Below are positions 45,034 through 55,307 of a stretch of 64,000 bases of DNA, in pieces (within the stretch, counting starts at the first letter, position 1; each line of letters starts with the position of its first letter). Source of the DNA: Candidatus Nitrotoga sp. AM1P (GTDB taxonomy: Bacteria; Pseudomonadota; Gammaproteobacteria; Burkholderiales; Gallionellaceae); assembly GCF_013168275.1 (NCBI RefSeq), contig NZ_AP019547.1:2232001-2296000 (forward strand). Direction: 5' to 3'. The notes under the pieces are model-generated. The model saw only the letters and a program-made list of their open reading frames with translations, ran no database searches and had not been told where the DNA came from. The position numbers were made by a program, and so were the translations under genes.

Positions 45034-46716
45034 TTAAGGAATTACTGAATCCGTTGCCAGGGCATCGCTGATGAGGGTTTGTGCTTCTGTCAGAATACGA
45101 TGTAAATGATCAACCCCCTGAAAGCTTTCAGCATAAATTTTGTAGATGTTTTCTGTGCCGGACGGACGCGCCGCAAACCATCCTTGTTCTGTAATTACCT
45201 TCAATCCACCGATGGATGCGCCGTTACCTGGCGCGTGAGTTAGAACAGTCTGAATTTTTTCGCCAGCCAGATCTGTGGAGCGAATCTGTTGGGGCGAGAG
45301 TTTCGCCAGCATTTCTTTTTGTGCTGGAGTAGCCGGTGCGTCAACACGTTCGTAAACAGGTTCGCCGAATTCATGCGCTAACTCACGGTATATTTCGCCG
45401 GGATCACGGTTCATGCGCGCAGTAATTTCGGCCGATAGCAAAGCCAAAATGATCCCATCCTTGTCGGTTATCCATACAGATCCATCGGTTCGAAGAAAAG
45501 ACGCACCTGCACTTTCTTCCCCGCTAAAACCAAGTGAACCGTCGAACAAGCCATCCACAAACCACTTGAAGCCGACGGGCACCTCGTAGAGCTTGCGGCC
45601 AAGCTTTGTGGTAATGCGATCTATCATCTGGCTACTTACTACGGTCTTGCCTACTGCCGCTGACTTGCTCCATTTCGGCCGGTGCTGGAAAAGATAGTTA
45701 ATCGCGACAGTAAGATAATGATTCGGCGGTAGCAGCCCCGTGCTTCGGGTAACGATTCCGTGTCGATCATGGTCAGTGTCGCAAGCAAAAGCAATGTCGA
45801 AGCGGTTTTTAAGACCTATTAATCCTTGCATCGCGTAAGGAGAGGACGGATCCATGCGGATTTGGCCATCCCAATCGATGGTCATGAAACGGAATGTCGG
45901 ATCGATGACTTTGTTCACCACCGTAAGATCCAGGCTATAGCGATGGGCAATTGCAGTCCAGTAGTGAACTCCAGCACCGCCGAGCGGATCCACGCCCATG
46001 TTAATGTTCGCATCGCGAATTGCGTCCATATTGATTACGCTATCGAGATCGTTTACATAAGTATTTAGATAGTCGTATCGGTGAGTCGTGGAAGCACGCA
46101 GGGCCTGTTGGAAAGGAATCCTTTTCACGCCTTTGAGGGCATCTTTGAGAAACTCATTGGCTCGGGTTTCAATCCAGGCCGTGATAGCGTTTTCTGCGGG
46201 TCCGCCATGGGGTGGGTTGTATTTGAAACCGCCGTCCTGGGGTGGATTGTGTGAAGGCGTGATGACTATGCCATCCGCCAGTCCTTTTTCGCGCCCGCGG
46301 TTGTAAACGAGTATCGCGTAAGAAATTACCGGGGTTGGAGTATATTCGTCGTTCTCTGCAATCATCACCTCAACACGATTGGCCGCCAGCACTTCCAGTG
46401 CGCTGGCGAACGCTGGCATGGATAGCGCATGCGTGTCGATGCCGAGGAATAGCGGACCATTGATACCCTGCCGCTCGCGGTATTGGCAAATGGCCTGACA
46501 AATAGCAAGTACATGCCATTCATTGAAGCTCGTTGCTAACGCTGAACCACGATGTCCTGAGGTGCCGAACGTGACCCTTTGTGCCAGCACAGATGGATCG
46601 GGTTTTTCCGTGAAATAGGCGGTAACAAGTTTGGGTATGTCTACCAACGCCGATAGTCCAACAGGCTTGCCTGCCAAGGGATTTATTTTCATGGTCGTAT
46701 CGTCCAAGCTGCTCAT
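45034..46716 (-). CDS. pgm: Phosphoglucomutase (alpha-D-glucose specific)
   Basis: Interconverts glucose 1-phosphate and glucose 6-phosphate. 560 aa. Phosphoserine loop TFGTSGHRGSAL, metal-binding DTDHDRHGIV, sugar-specificity GEESAGASF, phosphate loop RPSGTENIYKIY. A Shine-Dalgarno AGGAG lies before ATG 46716. It links GlgP product to Zwf. Its 3' end has a partial copy at 40909-40930. Confidence 0.94.
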   Translation of the reverse strand: MSSLDDTTMKINPLAGKPVGLSALVDIPKLVTAYFTEKPDPSVLAQRVTFGTSGHRGSALATSFNEWHVLAICQAICQYRERQGINGPLFLGIDTHALSMPAFASALEVLAANRVEVMIAENDEYTPTPVISYAILVYNRGREKGLADGIVITPSHNPPQDGGFKYNPPHGGPAENAITAWIETRANEFLKDALKGVKRIPFQQALRASTTHRYDYLNTYVNDLDSVINMDAIRDANINMGVDPLGGAGVHYWTAIAHRYSLDLTVVNKVIDPTFRFMTIDWDGQIRMDPSSPYAMQGLIGLKNRFDIAFACDTDHDRHGIVTRSTGLLPPNHYLTVAINYLFQHRPKWSKSAAVGKTVVSSQMIDRITTKLGRKLYEVPVGFKWFVDGLFDGSLGFSGEESAGASFLRTDGSVWITDKDGIILALLSAEITARMNRDPGEIYRELAHEFGEPVYERVDAPATPAQKEMLAKLSPQQIRSTDLAGEKIQTVLTHAPGNGASIGGLKVITEQGWFAARPSGTENIYKIYAESFQGVDHLHRILTEAQTLISDALATDSVIP

Positions 46717-46768
46717 TTCATGTCTCCTGCATTGGATAAATTCCCTTAACGCGACAGCTCAATGGGAT

Positions 46769-48871
46769 TCATACTCCTTTCTTCAAAGCGCTGCGCGTGA
46801 TTTGTGCCTTGGCAGCCGCCACAACGTGAGCAGGCTCAAAGCCGAAGTGCTGCTCGACGACCTTAGTCGGCGCAGACAGGCCGAAGGTGCGCAGACCAAG
46901 GATGGCTCCATCGAAGCCGGTATAGCGTTCCCAGCCAAAAGGGGAGGCCTCTTCGACTGCGACGCGCGCCGTGATCTCGGGTGGCAACACACTGTCGCGA
47001 TATTCCCGACTTTGATTTTCGAACAACTCCCATGACGGCATACTGATTACGCGTGCCTTGATTCCTTCAGATTTCAGCTGCTCGTAAGCAGTAACGCAGA
47101 GTGAGACTTCGCTACCGGTAGCCAGCAGCAGTACATCGGGCTTGTGATCCGCTGCATCGACTAGTACATAAGCACCGCGCGATACGCCATTCGCCTGTGC
47201 ATATTGGGTGCGATCCAGGGTGGCTATTGCTTGCCGTGTTAGTACGAGGCAAACCGGACGATCTTTGAGCTGCATAATGACACGCCACGCTTCGACGACT
47301 TCATTGGCATCAGCCGGCCGCAATACAATCATGCCGGGCATTGCACGCAATGACGCAAGATGCTCGATGGGCTGATGCGTCGGCCCGTCTTCCCCCAAGC
47401 TAATCGAATCATGGGTCCAGATATAAATGACGGGAATTTGCATCATTGCGCTCAGCCGAATCGCCGCGCGGCAATAGTCCGTAAAAATGAAAAAACTTGC
47501 GGCGTAAGCACGCAATTTTGACAAGCTCATTCCACTGGCAATGGCGCACATCGCATGCTCGCGTATGCCGAAATGAAAATTGCGTCCGCCGTAATTGCCC
47601 CCTTCACTGTCCCCCTGCCTGGGTGCCTGAAAATTGCCATAAAACGTATCTTTTAATTCTGTTTTGGTCGAAGGTGCAAGATCTGCTGCGCCGCCAAGCA
47701 ACCACGGCATTTGTGCGGCAATCGCATTTAACACCTTGCCCGATGAATCGCGCGTTGCGATACCCTTCTGATCTGGCGGAAATGTTGGTAGCGCGCTATC
47801 CCAGTTTTCCGGCAGGTCACGCAATTGCATACAGTCGATCTGTTTGGCCAGATCCGGATACTGCGAGTGATAGGCTGCAAACAATTGTTCCCAAGCGGCA
47901 TGCTTGGTTGCGCCGCGATTGCCAAGCTGCGCCTTGAAATGTGCCGAAACACCCTCTGGCACATAAAATTGCGAGTCAGGATCCCAGCCGAAAAACTCCT
48001 TCGCCAGTCGTGTTTCTTCGGGGCCAAGCGCCTCGCCGTGTGCTTCTCGCCGATCCTGCTTGTGTGGTGCTCCGTAGCCGATGTGAGACCGCACAATAAT
48101 CAGCGTGGGACGGTCATGAGTATTAAGGAAAGTTTCATAGGCATGCGTGAGCAATGTCAGGTCGTTCGCATCCTCGACGCGCACAACATGCCAACCGTAA
48201 GCCGTAAATCGGGCGGCCACATCTTCGGTAAAGGTAATGCCAGTGGATCCTTCGATTGAGATGTTATTGTCGTCATAGATCCAGCACAGATTGGCCAGTT
48301 TAAGATGCCCTGCCAGCGACGCTGCTTCACTGCTAATTCCCTCCATCATGTCGCCGTCGCTGCATAGCGCATAAACGTTATGATCGAACAGCTCGTAATT
48401 GGGGCGGTTATAAGTAGCCGCAAGCCAGCGTTCGGCAATCGCCATGCCGACGCTGACCGCAACACCCTGTCCGAGTGGACCCGTGGTGGTTTCCACGCCG
48501 GAGGTCCATCCGAACTCGGGATGCCCGGTGCAGCGGCTTCCGGCCTGACGAAAATTCTTGAGGTCATCGAGTGTCACAGCAAGCCGATCCGCTAATTCGT
48601 AACTTGGACTGGTTGCCTTGACTCCGGATAAATACAGCAGGCTATAGAGCAATGCCGAGGCGTGGCCGGCGGAAAGAACGAAGCGATCGCGGTTTGGCCA
48701 TTCTGGATTCTCGGGGTCGTAACGTAGAAAGCGCTGCCATAGACAATAGACCGTTGGGGCTGCACCCATAGGCGTGCCCGGATGGCCCGATTGCGCTTTT
48801 TCGACGGCGTCGATGGACAGTGTACGAATAGTGTTGATGCAAAGCTGGTCGAGTTGAATGTGGTCGATCAT
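46769..48871 (-). CDS. tkt: Transketolase
   Basis: Thiamine-diphosphate enzyme exchanging two-carbon units between sugar phosphates. 700 aa. GDG-type ThDP motif SDGDMMEGISSEAASLAG, His in GHPGTPMG, and DSISLGEDGPTHQPIEHL in the pyrimidine-binding domain. GGGAG before ATG 48871. Serves both the pentose phosphate and Calvin cycles. Confidence 0.95.
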   Translation of the reverse strand: MIDHIQLDQLCINTIRTLSIDAVEKAQSGHPGTPMGAAPTVYCLWQRFLRYDPENPEWPNRDRFVLSAGHASALLYSLLYLSGVKATSPSYELADRLAVTLDDLKNFRQAGSRCTGHPEFGWTSGVETTTGPLGQGVAVSVGMAIAERWLAATYNRPNYELFDHNVYALCSDGDMMEGISSEAASLAGHLKLANLCWIYDDNNISIEGSTGITFTEDVAARFTAYGWHVVRVEDANDLTLLTHAYETFLNTHDRPTLIIVRSHIGYGAPHKQDRREAHGEALGPEETRLAKEFFGWDPDSQFYVPEGVSAHFKAQLGNRGATKHAAWEQLFAAYHSQYPDLAKQIDCMQLRDLPENWDSALPTFPPDQKGIATRDSSGKVLNAIAAQMPWLLGGAADLAPSTKTELKDTFYGNFQAPRQGDSEGGNYGGRNFHFGIREHAMCAIASGMSLSKLRAYAASFFIFTDYCRAAIRLSAMMQIPVIYIWTHDSISLGEDGPTHQPIEHLASLRAMPGMIVLRPADANEVVEAWRVIMQLKDRPVCLVLTRQAIATLDRTQYAQANGVSRGAYVLVDAADHKPDVLLLATGSEVSLCVTAYEQLKSEGIKARVISMPSWELFENQSREYRDSVLPPEITARVAVEEASPFGWERYTGFDGAILGLRTFGLSAPTKVVEQHFGFEPAHVVAAAKAQITRSALKKGV

Positions 48872-48999
48872 GATTTACTCCCTATTCCTTGTCCCTCGCA
48901 GAACCTGGTGCAATGCGCAAAATGTCCAACATTGAGTGACAGGCTCGCTCTTGATAAAGTCCTTTTTGCGTTACTGCACAAGGCCATGTTTAAGCATGC

Positions 49000-50085
49000 T
49001 TAATTACCTTTGGTCAATCTGTCACTCTTTGATTTGATGCAAGCCATCAGGTCGACCCATGACTTGGTAAACGCTTCGGTACCTTCGCGCTGAAGGTCGG
49101 CGGCCAAAGTTTCATCGTTAATGCCTTCTTCCGTGAATTCGGCGAGTACGCTTTCGGCATAGCCGCCATCAACCGGCAGGGTGCCATTCACTTCCCCATG
49201 ATCGGCAAAAGCGAGCAACGTCTTCTCGGGCAGGGTATTGATGGTATCGGGTGCCATGAGCGCTTCGACGTACAGGATGTCGGAGGCGTCAGGATCCTTG
49301 GTACCTGTGCTGGCCCAGAGTAAACGTTGTGGCCGGGCTCCAGAATTGGCCAGCTTCTGCCAACGAGGTGATGCGAGCAAGTCGCGATACGCTTTGTAAG
49401 TGCGCATGGCGATTGCAATGCCTAGACGATTGCTTAGACCAGGCTGAATCTTTTCTTTGATAGCCGCATCCCAACGGCTGACAAAAATCGATGCTACGGA
49501 ATGAACGACAGGATCAAGGCCGCTGGCGATGCGTCGTTCTATGCCGCGCATATACGCTTCGGCTGCTGCGATGTAATGTTCGCGCGAGAACAGCAACGTG
49601 ACATTCACCGGCACGCCTGCAAAAATGGCTTCTTCAATCGCAGGAATCCCCGCGTGAGTGCCGGGAATCTTGATGAAAAGATTGGGACGTTTTGCTCGAG
49701 CATGAAGTTGGATCGCCGCTTTTATGGTGCCAGCCATATCGTAGGCCAGCAAAGGCGATACTTCCAGCGATACCCAGCCATCAATCCCGCCAGTGGCATC
49801 ATGAACCGGACGAAAGAGGTCGGCTGCCTGGGTTAAATCCTCCAAGGCCAGCTCAAGGAACAGTTCTTCGCCTGATTTACCCGCTACTGTTTTTTGACGG
49901 ATGGACTCGTCATAGAAAGCGCCCTTATTAATGGCGTTATCGAAAATCGTGGGGTTAGAAGTGAGCCCCGTTATCGAGAGTTCATCAATGTAGCGGCGTA
50001 ATGTGCCACTGGTCAGAAGGTCGCGTGTGATGTTGTCGAGCCAAAGTCTCTGACCGAGATTATGCAGTTGTTGTGTGGACTTCAT
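49000..50085 (-). CDS. tal: Transaldolase
   Basis: Transfers a dihydroxyacetone unit between sugar phosphates. 361 aa, the long form. Start region LWLDNITRDLLTSG, catalytic Lys in RPNLFIKIPGTHAG. Strong ribosome site AGGAG. It lies between tkt and zwf on the same strand with gaps of 128 and 245 bp. Confidence 0.93.
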   Translation of the reverse strand: MKSTQQLHNLGQRLWLDNITRDLLTSGTLRRYIDELSITGLTSNPTIFDNAINKGAFYDESIRQKTVAGKSGEELFLELALEDLTQAADLFRPVHDATGGIDGWVSLEVSPLLAYDMAGTIKAAIQLHARAKRPNLFIKIPGTHAGIPAIEEAIFAGVPVNVTLLFSREHYIAAAEAYMRGIERRIASGLDPVVHSVASIFVSRWDAAIKEKIQPGLSNRLGIAIAMRTYKAYRDLLASPRWQKLANSGARPQRLLWASTGTKDPDASDILYVEALMAPDTINTLPEKTLLAFADHGEVNGTLPVDGGYAESVLAEFTEEGINDETLAADLQREGTEAFTKSWVDLMACIKSKSDRLTKGN

Positions 50086-50330
50086 AATTTCTCCTGTAGG
50101 GTGGGTTTGATAGTACCGAGTAATGCGGGCAAATTGAAATTGTAAGATCGCCTATGTGCTGTATCGTTGCTTCACCCAGTGTGCGAGGCAGCTGCCTGGA
50201 GTTAAATGTGAGTTGTGTACGGAACACTTCAAAAACGGTCGAGTACCGATCCCGGTTTTTATCGTCAAGATGGACGTTAAGGCCAGCAGAAGGCAATCGT
50301 TCAACAAGAAAAACAATTCGACTGCGGATT

Positions 50331-51776
50331 TCATGTTGCTGCCTGTTCTAGTGTGGGATTAAACCAATCTCCGTCTGCTGCAATCAGCGCATTAGCCTTT
50401 TTAGGTCCCCAGCTGCCAGGTTGGTAGGGCTGTACAGAGTGATGGGTTTTAAGAACTGGCTCAACCACCGCCCAGGCGGCCTCAATCGCATCCTCACGAG
50501 TAAACAGCGTTCCATTACCGGCCATAACATCTGTCAGGAGCCGTGCATAGGGTATTTCTTCTTGTGATTGTTTATAAAACAAATCGAGTTCTTGCTGATC
50601 GCCGATGAACTCCTGGCCTACATGTTTAACACGAGCAGCAAGGGCTATTACGAAATCGGGAGAGAGCCGGAAACGCAGATAGTTGGCTCGCCCGTTCGCT
50701 GGAGCGGAATCGTCGAACAATCTTTGCGGCGGCGGTTTCAGTTGAATCAGCACTTCTGCCGCCGTTGTAGCCAGAAATTTACCGGAACGCAGGTACCACG
50801 GTACGCCCGCCCAACGCCATGAATCGATGTGCAGCCGCAGGGCACAGAAAGTCTCCACGTCGGAGTCCTTTGCCACGTGTGGCTCCTTCCGGTAACCAAC
50901 ATACTGGCCACGCACCAAGTCGTCCGGCTGTAGTGGACGCATGGCTTTAAAGACTTTTGCTTTCTCGATATGTACGGCTTCATAACCCTGGTAGGCCGGC
51001 GGCTCCATGGCAAGCAATGCGACGACCTGGAACAGGTGGTTCTGAATGACATCACGTAGACAGCCAGCACTTTCGTAAAATTCACCGCGCCCCTCCACCC
51101 CGAAATTCTCGGCTAACGTTATTTGGACACTAGCCACGCAGTTGCGGTTCCAAATCGGCTCCAGAAATGAATTGGCGAAGCGAAAATAAAGTATATTCAT
51201 GATCGCCTCCTTTCCAAGGTAGTGGTCGATACGAAAGATAGCGTTTTCCGGGAAGACCGATTTAGCAATGAAGTTAAGTTCACGCGCGGATGCCAGATCA
51301 CGTCCGAATGGTTTTTCCACGATAACGCGTGCATTCTCAGCCAAGCCAGCCACGCCGAGTCCTTTTATGACGATCGCGAATAGCGAGGGCGGGATGGCAA
51401 GGTAATGCGCTGGGCGTTGAGCATCCCCTAGCGTCTCCTTGATCGCTGTGTACGTAGCCGGATTGCTATAGTCACCTACCACGTATCGGAGCAGGGAAAG
51501 AAGGTGACGGAGAGCCTGCTTGTCATCGATCTTGCCGGATTTTTTGATACCCTCCGTCGCCCGTTTTCGAAGTTGTGCCACACTCCATGGTGAGGATGCA
51601 ACGCCAACAACGGGCACATTAAGGACGCCGCGCTTCGCCATTGCGTAGAGTGCCGGGAAGATTTTTTTGTAAACAAGATCCCCCGTTGCACCAAATAATA
51701 CCAATGCATCAGACGGCGCGGCGTCGCCGTTAGTTCCATCCATCCTAATTTTATCTTTTCTTTTTGCCATACCCAC
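50331..51776 (-). CDS. zwf: Glucose-6-phosphate 1-dehydrogenase
   Basis: First enzyme of the oxidative pentose phosphate pathway. 481 aa. NADP-binding [20 protein letters not shown] and active-site [13 protein letters not shown] are intact. The start may be ATG 51776, 51770 or 51740; all lie upstream of the nucleotide-binding motif. No 6-phosphogluconolactonase or gnd is in the window. Confidence 0.93.
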   Translation of the reverse strand: MGMAKRKDKIRMDGTNGDAAPSDALVLFGATGDLVYKKIFPALYAMAKRGVLNVPVVGVASSPWSVAQLRKRATEGIKKSGKIDDKQALRHLLSLLRYVVGDYSNPATYTAIKETLGDAQRPAHYLAIPPSLFAIVIKGLGVAGLAENARVIVEKPFGRDLASARELNFIAKSVFPENAIFRIDHYLGKEAIMNILYFRFANSFLEPIWNRNCVASVQITLAENFGVEGRGEFYESAGCLRDVIQNHLFQVVALLAMEPPAYQGYEAVHIEKAKVFKAMRPLQPDDLVRGQYVGYRKEPHVAKDSDVETFCALRLHIDSWRWAGVPWYLRSGKFLATTAAEVLIQLKPPPQRLFDDSAPANGRANYLRFRLSPDFVIALAARVKHVGQEFIGDQQELDLFYKQSQEEIPYARLLTDVMAGNGTLFTREDAIEAAWAVVEPVLKTHHSVQPYQPGSWGPKKANALIAADGDWFNPTLEQAAT

Positions 51777-52204
51777 TTAGCTACTTTCTTATCGTGGAGA
51801 AGCTGGCCTATCGGCATCATTGCCATTAATTCCGGCAACCAAAGCAGCTTAAGAACCCAGCCCGGATTATTTTATTTGAATAGATGGGGTTGCCGACTGA
51901 TTGCCTTTTCGCAGGTGTCGTTGATTCGCTTATAAGTATGCCATCGAAATAATTTTTGGGTCTGTACGCCATCGAACATAGCGCCACGGAACATGAGCAG
52001 ACACTGGTCATATTGCGCTTTATGGATGCTTAATTTATTTCAAGCCAGAAATACAAGCTTACTGATTTCGTCAGTACAATTTTTATTTCTGTCAGGTGAA
52101 CTAGCAAAATCACAACAGCTGGTTAGAGCATGGCTACTCCTCTGGCTATATGTTAGGCTGCGATTTGCAGCAAAGGCATACTTAAAAATTAATAAAGCCA
52201 ATAT
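51777..52204. other. Intergenic, no gene recognised
   Basis: About 430 bases between zwf and the broken glycosyltransferase. Short ORFs on both strands look like shadows. No RNA or repeat was recognised. Confidence 0.5.
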
Positions 52205-52901
52205 AAACATGGGGCGGATTCAAGTTCGGCACGGGCGACCCAAAACAACATGGCAGCTGCTCAGGCCGATGGTGACCTGTTGGTGTTTCTCGCGGACGAT
52301 TTCGATCCCTCTCCCGATCTGATTGCCGCGTATGCGGAATACCACACACTGAATCCTGATCTTAACGCTGTGGGTATAGGCCCGGGGCTATTTCCCGATA
52401 ATTTTCGTACAGACATTTTCACGCGCTGGCTGGAGGATTCCGGCAAAATATTTGGTGTTCCCATGCGCCGTATTTTGGCGGTCTGGCCCAAAACATTTTT
52501 CTATGCTGGTAATGCTTCAATTAAAAAAGCCAAACTCTAGTCGCTCGGCGGTTTTGATGAGCGCTTTTTAAACGATGCTTGGGACGACTTTGAATTTGGC
52601 GTACGTTGGGCGGCGAGCGGCGGATCCCAATTCGTTGCGGGCGCCACGGCGATACACCGCATGCCGTCTCATTCGACGAACGCTGCAGGACCATGGAGCA
52701 CGCCGGTAAAGCCGCCCGGGTATTGAAAAATTGCACCCTAATCTGGATCATGCGTGGCGTACCATAATCCATCGGGACAATGAACCTATCTACCCCTCAC
52801 CCGAGGTAAATGCCCCGACGTATACCCGGCTCACTTTTTATGTTCAGCAACTGGATGCCGTATTCCGGCGTGGTTATCTTAGTGCCGTTGAAGCAGACTG
52901 A
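52205..52901 (+). pseudogene. Broken GT2-type glycosyltransferase
   Basis: Remnant of a family 2 glycosyltransferase. The frame from ~52205 reads ATQNNMAAAQADGDLLVFLADDFDP (read in part), with the DxD-like acidic loop, to an in-frame TAG at 52538-52540. Beyond it the same frame continues as GGFDERFLNDAWDDFEFGVRW, the acceptor region, to a TGA, then shifts once at ~52665 (SFDERCRTMEHAGKAARVLK) and again at ~52735 (LHPNLDHAWRTI). The last stop is at 52899-52901. The 5' end is missing. A stop plus two frameshifts indicate a real pseudogene. Confidence 0.72.
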
Positions 52902-53163
52902 AGTATCCGGCTAGCGCCATATTTTGATTTCACGGGTGGAAAAGTGCGGTGGATGAGTACCGGATGAACTAGTTGAATAGAGATCTGGCATCATTTCGAA
53001 ATACACTGAATGACAGTAAGTTTCGCAGTGGGGAAATTAGAAAAGACCTAAAGAAAATATAGCGATATTAGAATTTCCCCCCGTTTTTTTGTACTTAAAC
53101 CAACCCGATAAAATTTTTAGTGTTTTATTGCGGCCTACTTTATGTTAGATGTAGGAGTTAAAA
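52902..53163. other. AT-rich intergenic region before the HNH gene
   Basis: About 260 bases with no gene. It holds a T-run near 53092 and the HNH gene's ribosome site TAGGAG (53152-53157). Confidence 0.5.
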
Positions 53164-53814
53164 ATGAGCTTCACACCATCCGACTTCTTGGCGTTTGCAA
53201 AAGTTTCGCAACACGATCAATGGGAGACCTTGTCCCGTGGAATACCGTTCAAGTTTGTCGTCTCTAATACAGGAATCACCATCACGACGTTGGGAGGCAC
53301 TAGCCGTCACGTCGCCAATTCTGAGGTCGTTGCCTTCTGCTCGGCCTATGGGCAACCGTGGGAGGAAGAGTGCAACAGAAGGATTTTCAACTCTTCGTAC
53401 TTAACCGCAATCGCATCTAAGTACAGTCTACAGAAGATGGACTTTCGCTTCCCAGAAGAGGTTCCAGCCGGGGTCATCAGCGAAGGCGCCGTTCAAACCG
53501 TGCAGGTCAATGCCTTTGAACGCAACCCTGAAGCGCGCCTGCGGTGTATCGAGGCTCACGGCACATCCTGCGTGGTATGCCAGTTCAGTTTTGGCGCTGT
53601 CTACGGCGATTTTGCACGCGCCTTCATCCACGTTCATCACCTAAATCCCCTCTCAATGCAGCGAACTGAGCACGAAGTTGATCCAGTCCGGGACTTGAGG
53701 CCTGTGTGTCCGAACTGCCACGCGGTCATTCATATGCGTAACGGTTGTCTTTCTATCCAGGAAGTCAAAGCAATGCTCGATGCCGTGGCCTCTCAAGAAA
53801 AACAACCCCAGTAA
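53164..53814 (+). CDS. HNH endonuclease-domain protein
   Basis: 216 aa. The C-terminal half (about residues 135-200) is an HNH nuclease: CVVCQFSFGAVY, HVHHLNPLS, DPVRDLRPVCPNCHAVIH, with two CxxC knuckles for zinc. The N-terminal ~110 residues are a substrate-recognition part of unknown fold. No methylase or helicase partner is beside it, so a restriction role is not shown. It may be a stand-alone (McrA-like) nuclease. TAGGAG lies 6 nt before ATG. It follows a degenerate region, so lateral arrival is plausible. Confidence 0.8.
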   Translation: MSFTPSDFLAFAKVSQHDQWETLSRGIPFKFVVSNTGITITTLGGTSRHVANSEVVAFCSAYGQPWEEECNRRIFNSSYLTAIASKYSLQKMDFRFPEEVPAGVISEGAVQTVQVNAFERNPEARLRCIEAHGTSCVVCQFSFGAVYGDFARAFIHVHHLNPLSMQRTEHEVDPVRDLRPVCPNCHAVIHMRNGCLSIQEVKAMLDAVASQEKQPQ

Positions 53815-53859
53815 TTGACCTGTCATGGTGTTATTAAAAAGGTTAGAAAGAGTCATTTC

Positions 53860-54282
53860 ATGAAACCACGCATCACAGTTATTACCCTCTGCGTTGACAA
53901 CTTGGAACGGGCGGTGCATTTTTACCGCGACGGTCTCGGCCTGCCAACGCAAGGCATCATCGGCAAAGAATTTGAGTATGGAGCCGTAGCCTTTTTTGAT
54001 TTACAGCCCGGTTTAAAACTGGCAATTTGGCCGCGCACGAGCCTCGCCCACGATGCAAGAATTCCGATAGGGATTCCCAACCCCACTGAATTTTCTATCG
54101 GCCATAACGTTTCATCCACAGCTGAAGTTGATGCCGTTATGGAGCAGGCAAAAAGTGCAGGTGCTGTTATCGTCAAGCCAGCACAGAAAACCTTTTGGGG
54201 CGGTTACGGCGGTTATTTTCAAGACTTGGATCATCATCTCTGGGAAGTCGTTTGGAACCCACAGTTGTTGCCTGAAGAGTGA
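53860..54282 (+). CDS. VOC-family (glyoxalase/bleomycin resistance-like) protein
   Basis: 140 aa from ATG 53860 (MKPRITVITLCVDN); an earlier in-frame ATG at 53815 lacks a ribosome site. Two beta-alpha-beta-beta-beta modules: VDNLERAVHFYRDGLGLP first, and AEVDAVMEQAKSAGAVIVKPAQKTFWGGYGGYFQDLDHHLWEVVWNP second (read in part). Metal-ligand positions are plausible (His, Glu) but the substrate is unknown. Confidence 0.85.
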   Translation: MKPRITVITLCVDNLERAVHFYRDGLGLPTQGIIGKEFEYGAVAFFDLQPGLKLAIWPRTSLAHDARIPIGIPNPTEFSIGHNVSSTAEVDAVMEQAKSAGAVIVKPAQKTFWGGYGGYFQDLDHHLWEVVWNPQLLPEE

Positions 54283-54500
54283 GGTCTCGCCCGGAGTCAA
54301 GGGCTTCTATATTACGGCGTGGCTATCGGTAAACAGGTTCCATAATGGACTATCCACTTTCGCAAGATGTCGGTATCCCTAAACCCCCAGCCCTAAAAAT
54401 CAAGGTACTGGAAAAATGGTCTGATGGGTGCTTTGACTTAAAATCTGGCTAGGGGAATTATGCGAACGCGCAAATTGCTTCTTAAATCAGGGAGGTTCAT

Positions 54501-54782
54501 ATGCAACACGTTTTAATTATTCATGAGGTCGAGTCCTACCTAGCATGGAAAGTGGTATTTGACCAAGCAGTGTTCATCAGAAAGCAGGCGGGAGAAATCA
54601 GTTACCAGTTGCTGCGTTACGACAACGACGCAAATAACATCGTCCACTTCTCAGAGTGGTCATCACTGGACAATGCCCGGCGTTTCTTCGAATCCCCGGA
54701 ATTGGTGGAAATTAGGAAAAAAGCAGGCGTAAAAGCACCGGACTTTATCTATCTTCATGAGATTGAACGTGGCGTGTTATAG
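54501..54782 (+). CDS. Antibiotic-biosynthesis-monooxygenase-like protein
   Basis: 93 aa, ferredoxin-like fold by pattern: LIIHEVESYLAWKVVFDQAV then YQLLRYDNDANNIVHFSEW and a helix LDNARRFFESPEL, the dimeric ABM/cyclase arrangement. Strong ribosome site GGGAGG before ATG 54501. Function unknown. Confidence 0.72.
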   Translation: MQHVLIIHEVESYLAWKVVFDQAVFIRKQAGEISYQLLRYDNDANNIVHFSEWSSLDNARRFFESPELVEIRKKAGVKAPDFIYLHEIERGVL

Positions 54783-54873
54783 CCTTGTTATTATGCTCAA
54801 GCGGGATACGAAAAAAGTGAATGGATAGAGGTGAGCGGCGGTAGAAAACACCAGGCGAGTGCTTACTTAATCC

Positions 54874-54903
54874 TTGACCCGGTAGTTAACGTACTGCTAA
54901 TAT
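54874..54903 (+). promoter_or_regulatory. Putative sigma70 promoter of grxD
   Basis: -35 TTGACC (54874-54879), 18-nt spacer, -10 TAATAT (54898-54903), ~42 bp before the grxD ATG. Confidence 0.55.
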
Positions 54904-54944
54904 AGCTCGGCAAATTATTCAACTAAATTTTAGAGGCTATAATC

Positions 54945-55253
54945 ATGGACGTACAAGCGCTCATCAAAGAACAAGTAACCAGCAATCCTGTGGTGTTATA
55001 TATGAAAGGTACACCGCAATCTCCACAATGTGGATTTTCTGCCAATGTAGTACAAACCCTTAATGCATGCGGCGTGACAGGGCTTTTTACCGTTAATGTG
55101 CTTGCTGATCCGGAAATTCGCCAAGGCATCAAGGACTATTCTGATTGGCCAACTGTTCCTCAACTCTATGTTCATGGCAAATTTGTCGGCGGCTCCGATA
55201 TCGTGAGTGAGATGTATAATAACGGAGAGTTACAGAGGTTACTTCGTTCATAG
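54945..55253 (+). CDS. grxD: Monothiol glutaredoxin GrxD
   Basis: 102 aa. Active site CGFS (Cys29) in [16 protein letters not shown], and [20 protein letters not shown] for glutathione binding. Family member of Grx4, which carries [2Fe-2S] clusters and works in iron-sulfur biogenesis. A single-gene transcript with a promoter and a strong terminator. Confidence 0.95.
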   Translation: MDVQALIKEQVTSNPVVLYMKGTPQSPQCGFSANVVQTLNACGVTGLFTVNVLADPEIRQGIKDYSDWPTVPQLYVHGKFVGGSDIVSEMYNNGELQRLLRS

Positions 55254-55279
55254 AAAAATGTTTTTAGGTATTGATTTTG

Positions 55280-55302
55280 GGCGACCGCAAGGTCGCCTTT
55301 TT
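55280..55302 (+). terminator. Rho-independent terminator of grxD
   Basis: 7-bp GC-rich stem GGCGACC / GGTCGCC, GCAA tetraloop, then TTTTT. Classic intrinsic terminator. Confidence 0.88.
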
Positions 55303-55307
55303 AATAT

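Noticed and set aside
50154..50362. Overlapping plus-strand ORFs in the tal-zwf gap
   Set aside because: Several frames are open at once, which is common in this AT-poor gap; none has a ribosome site or homology pattern.
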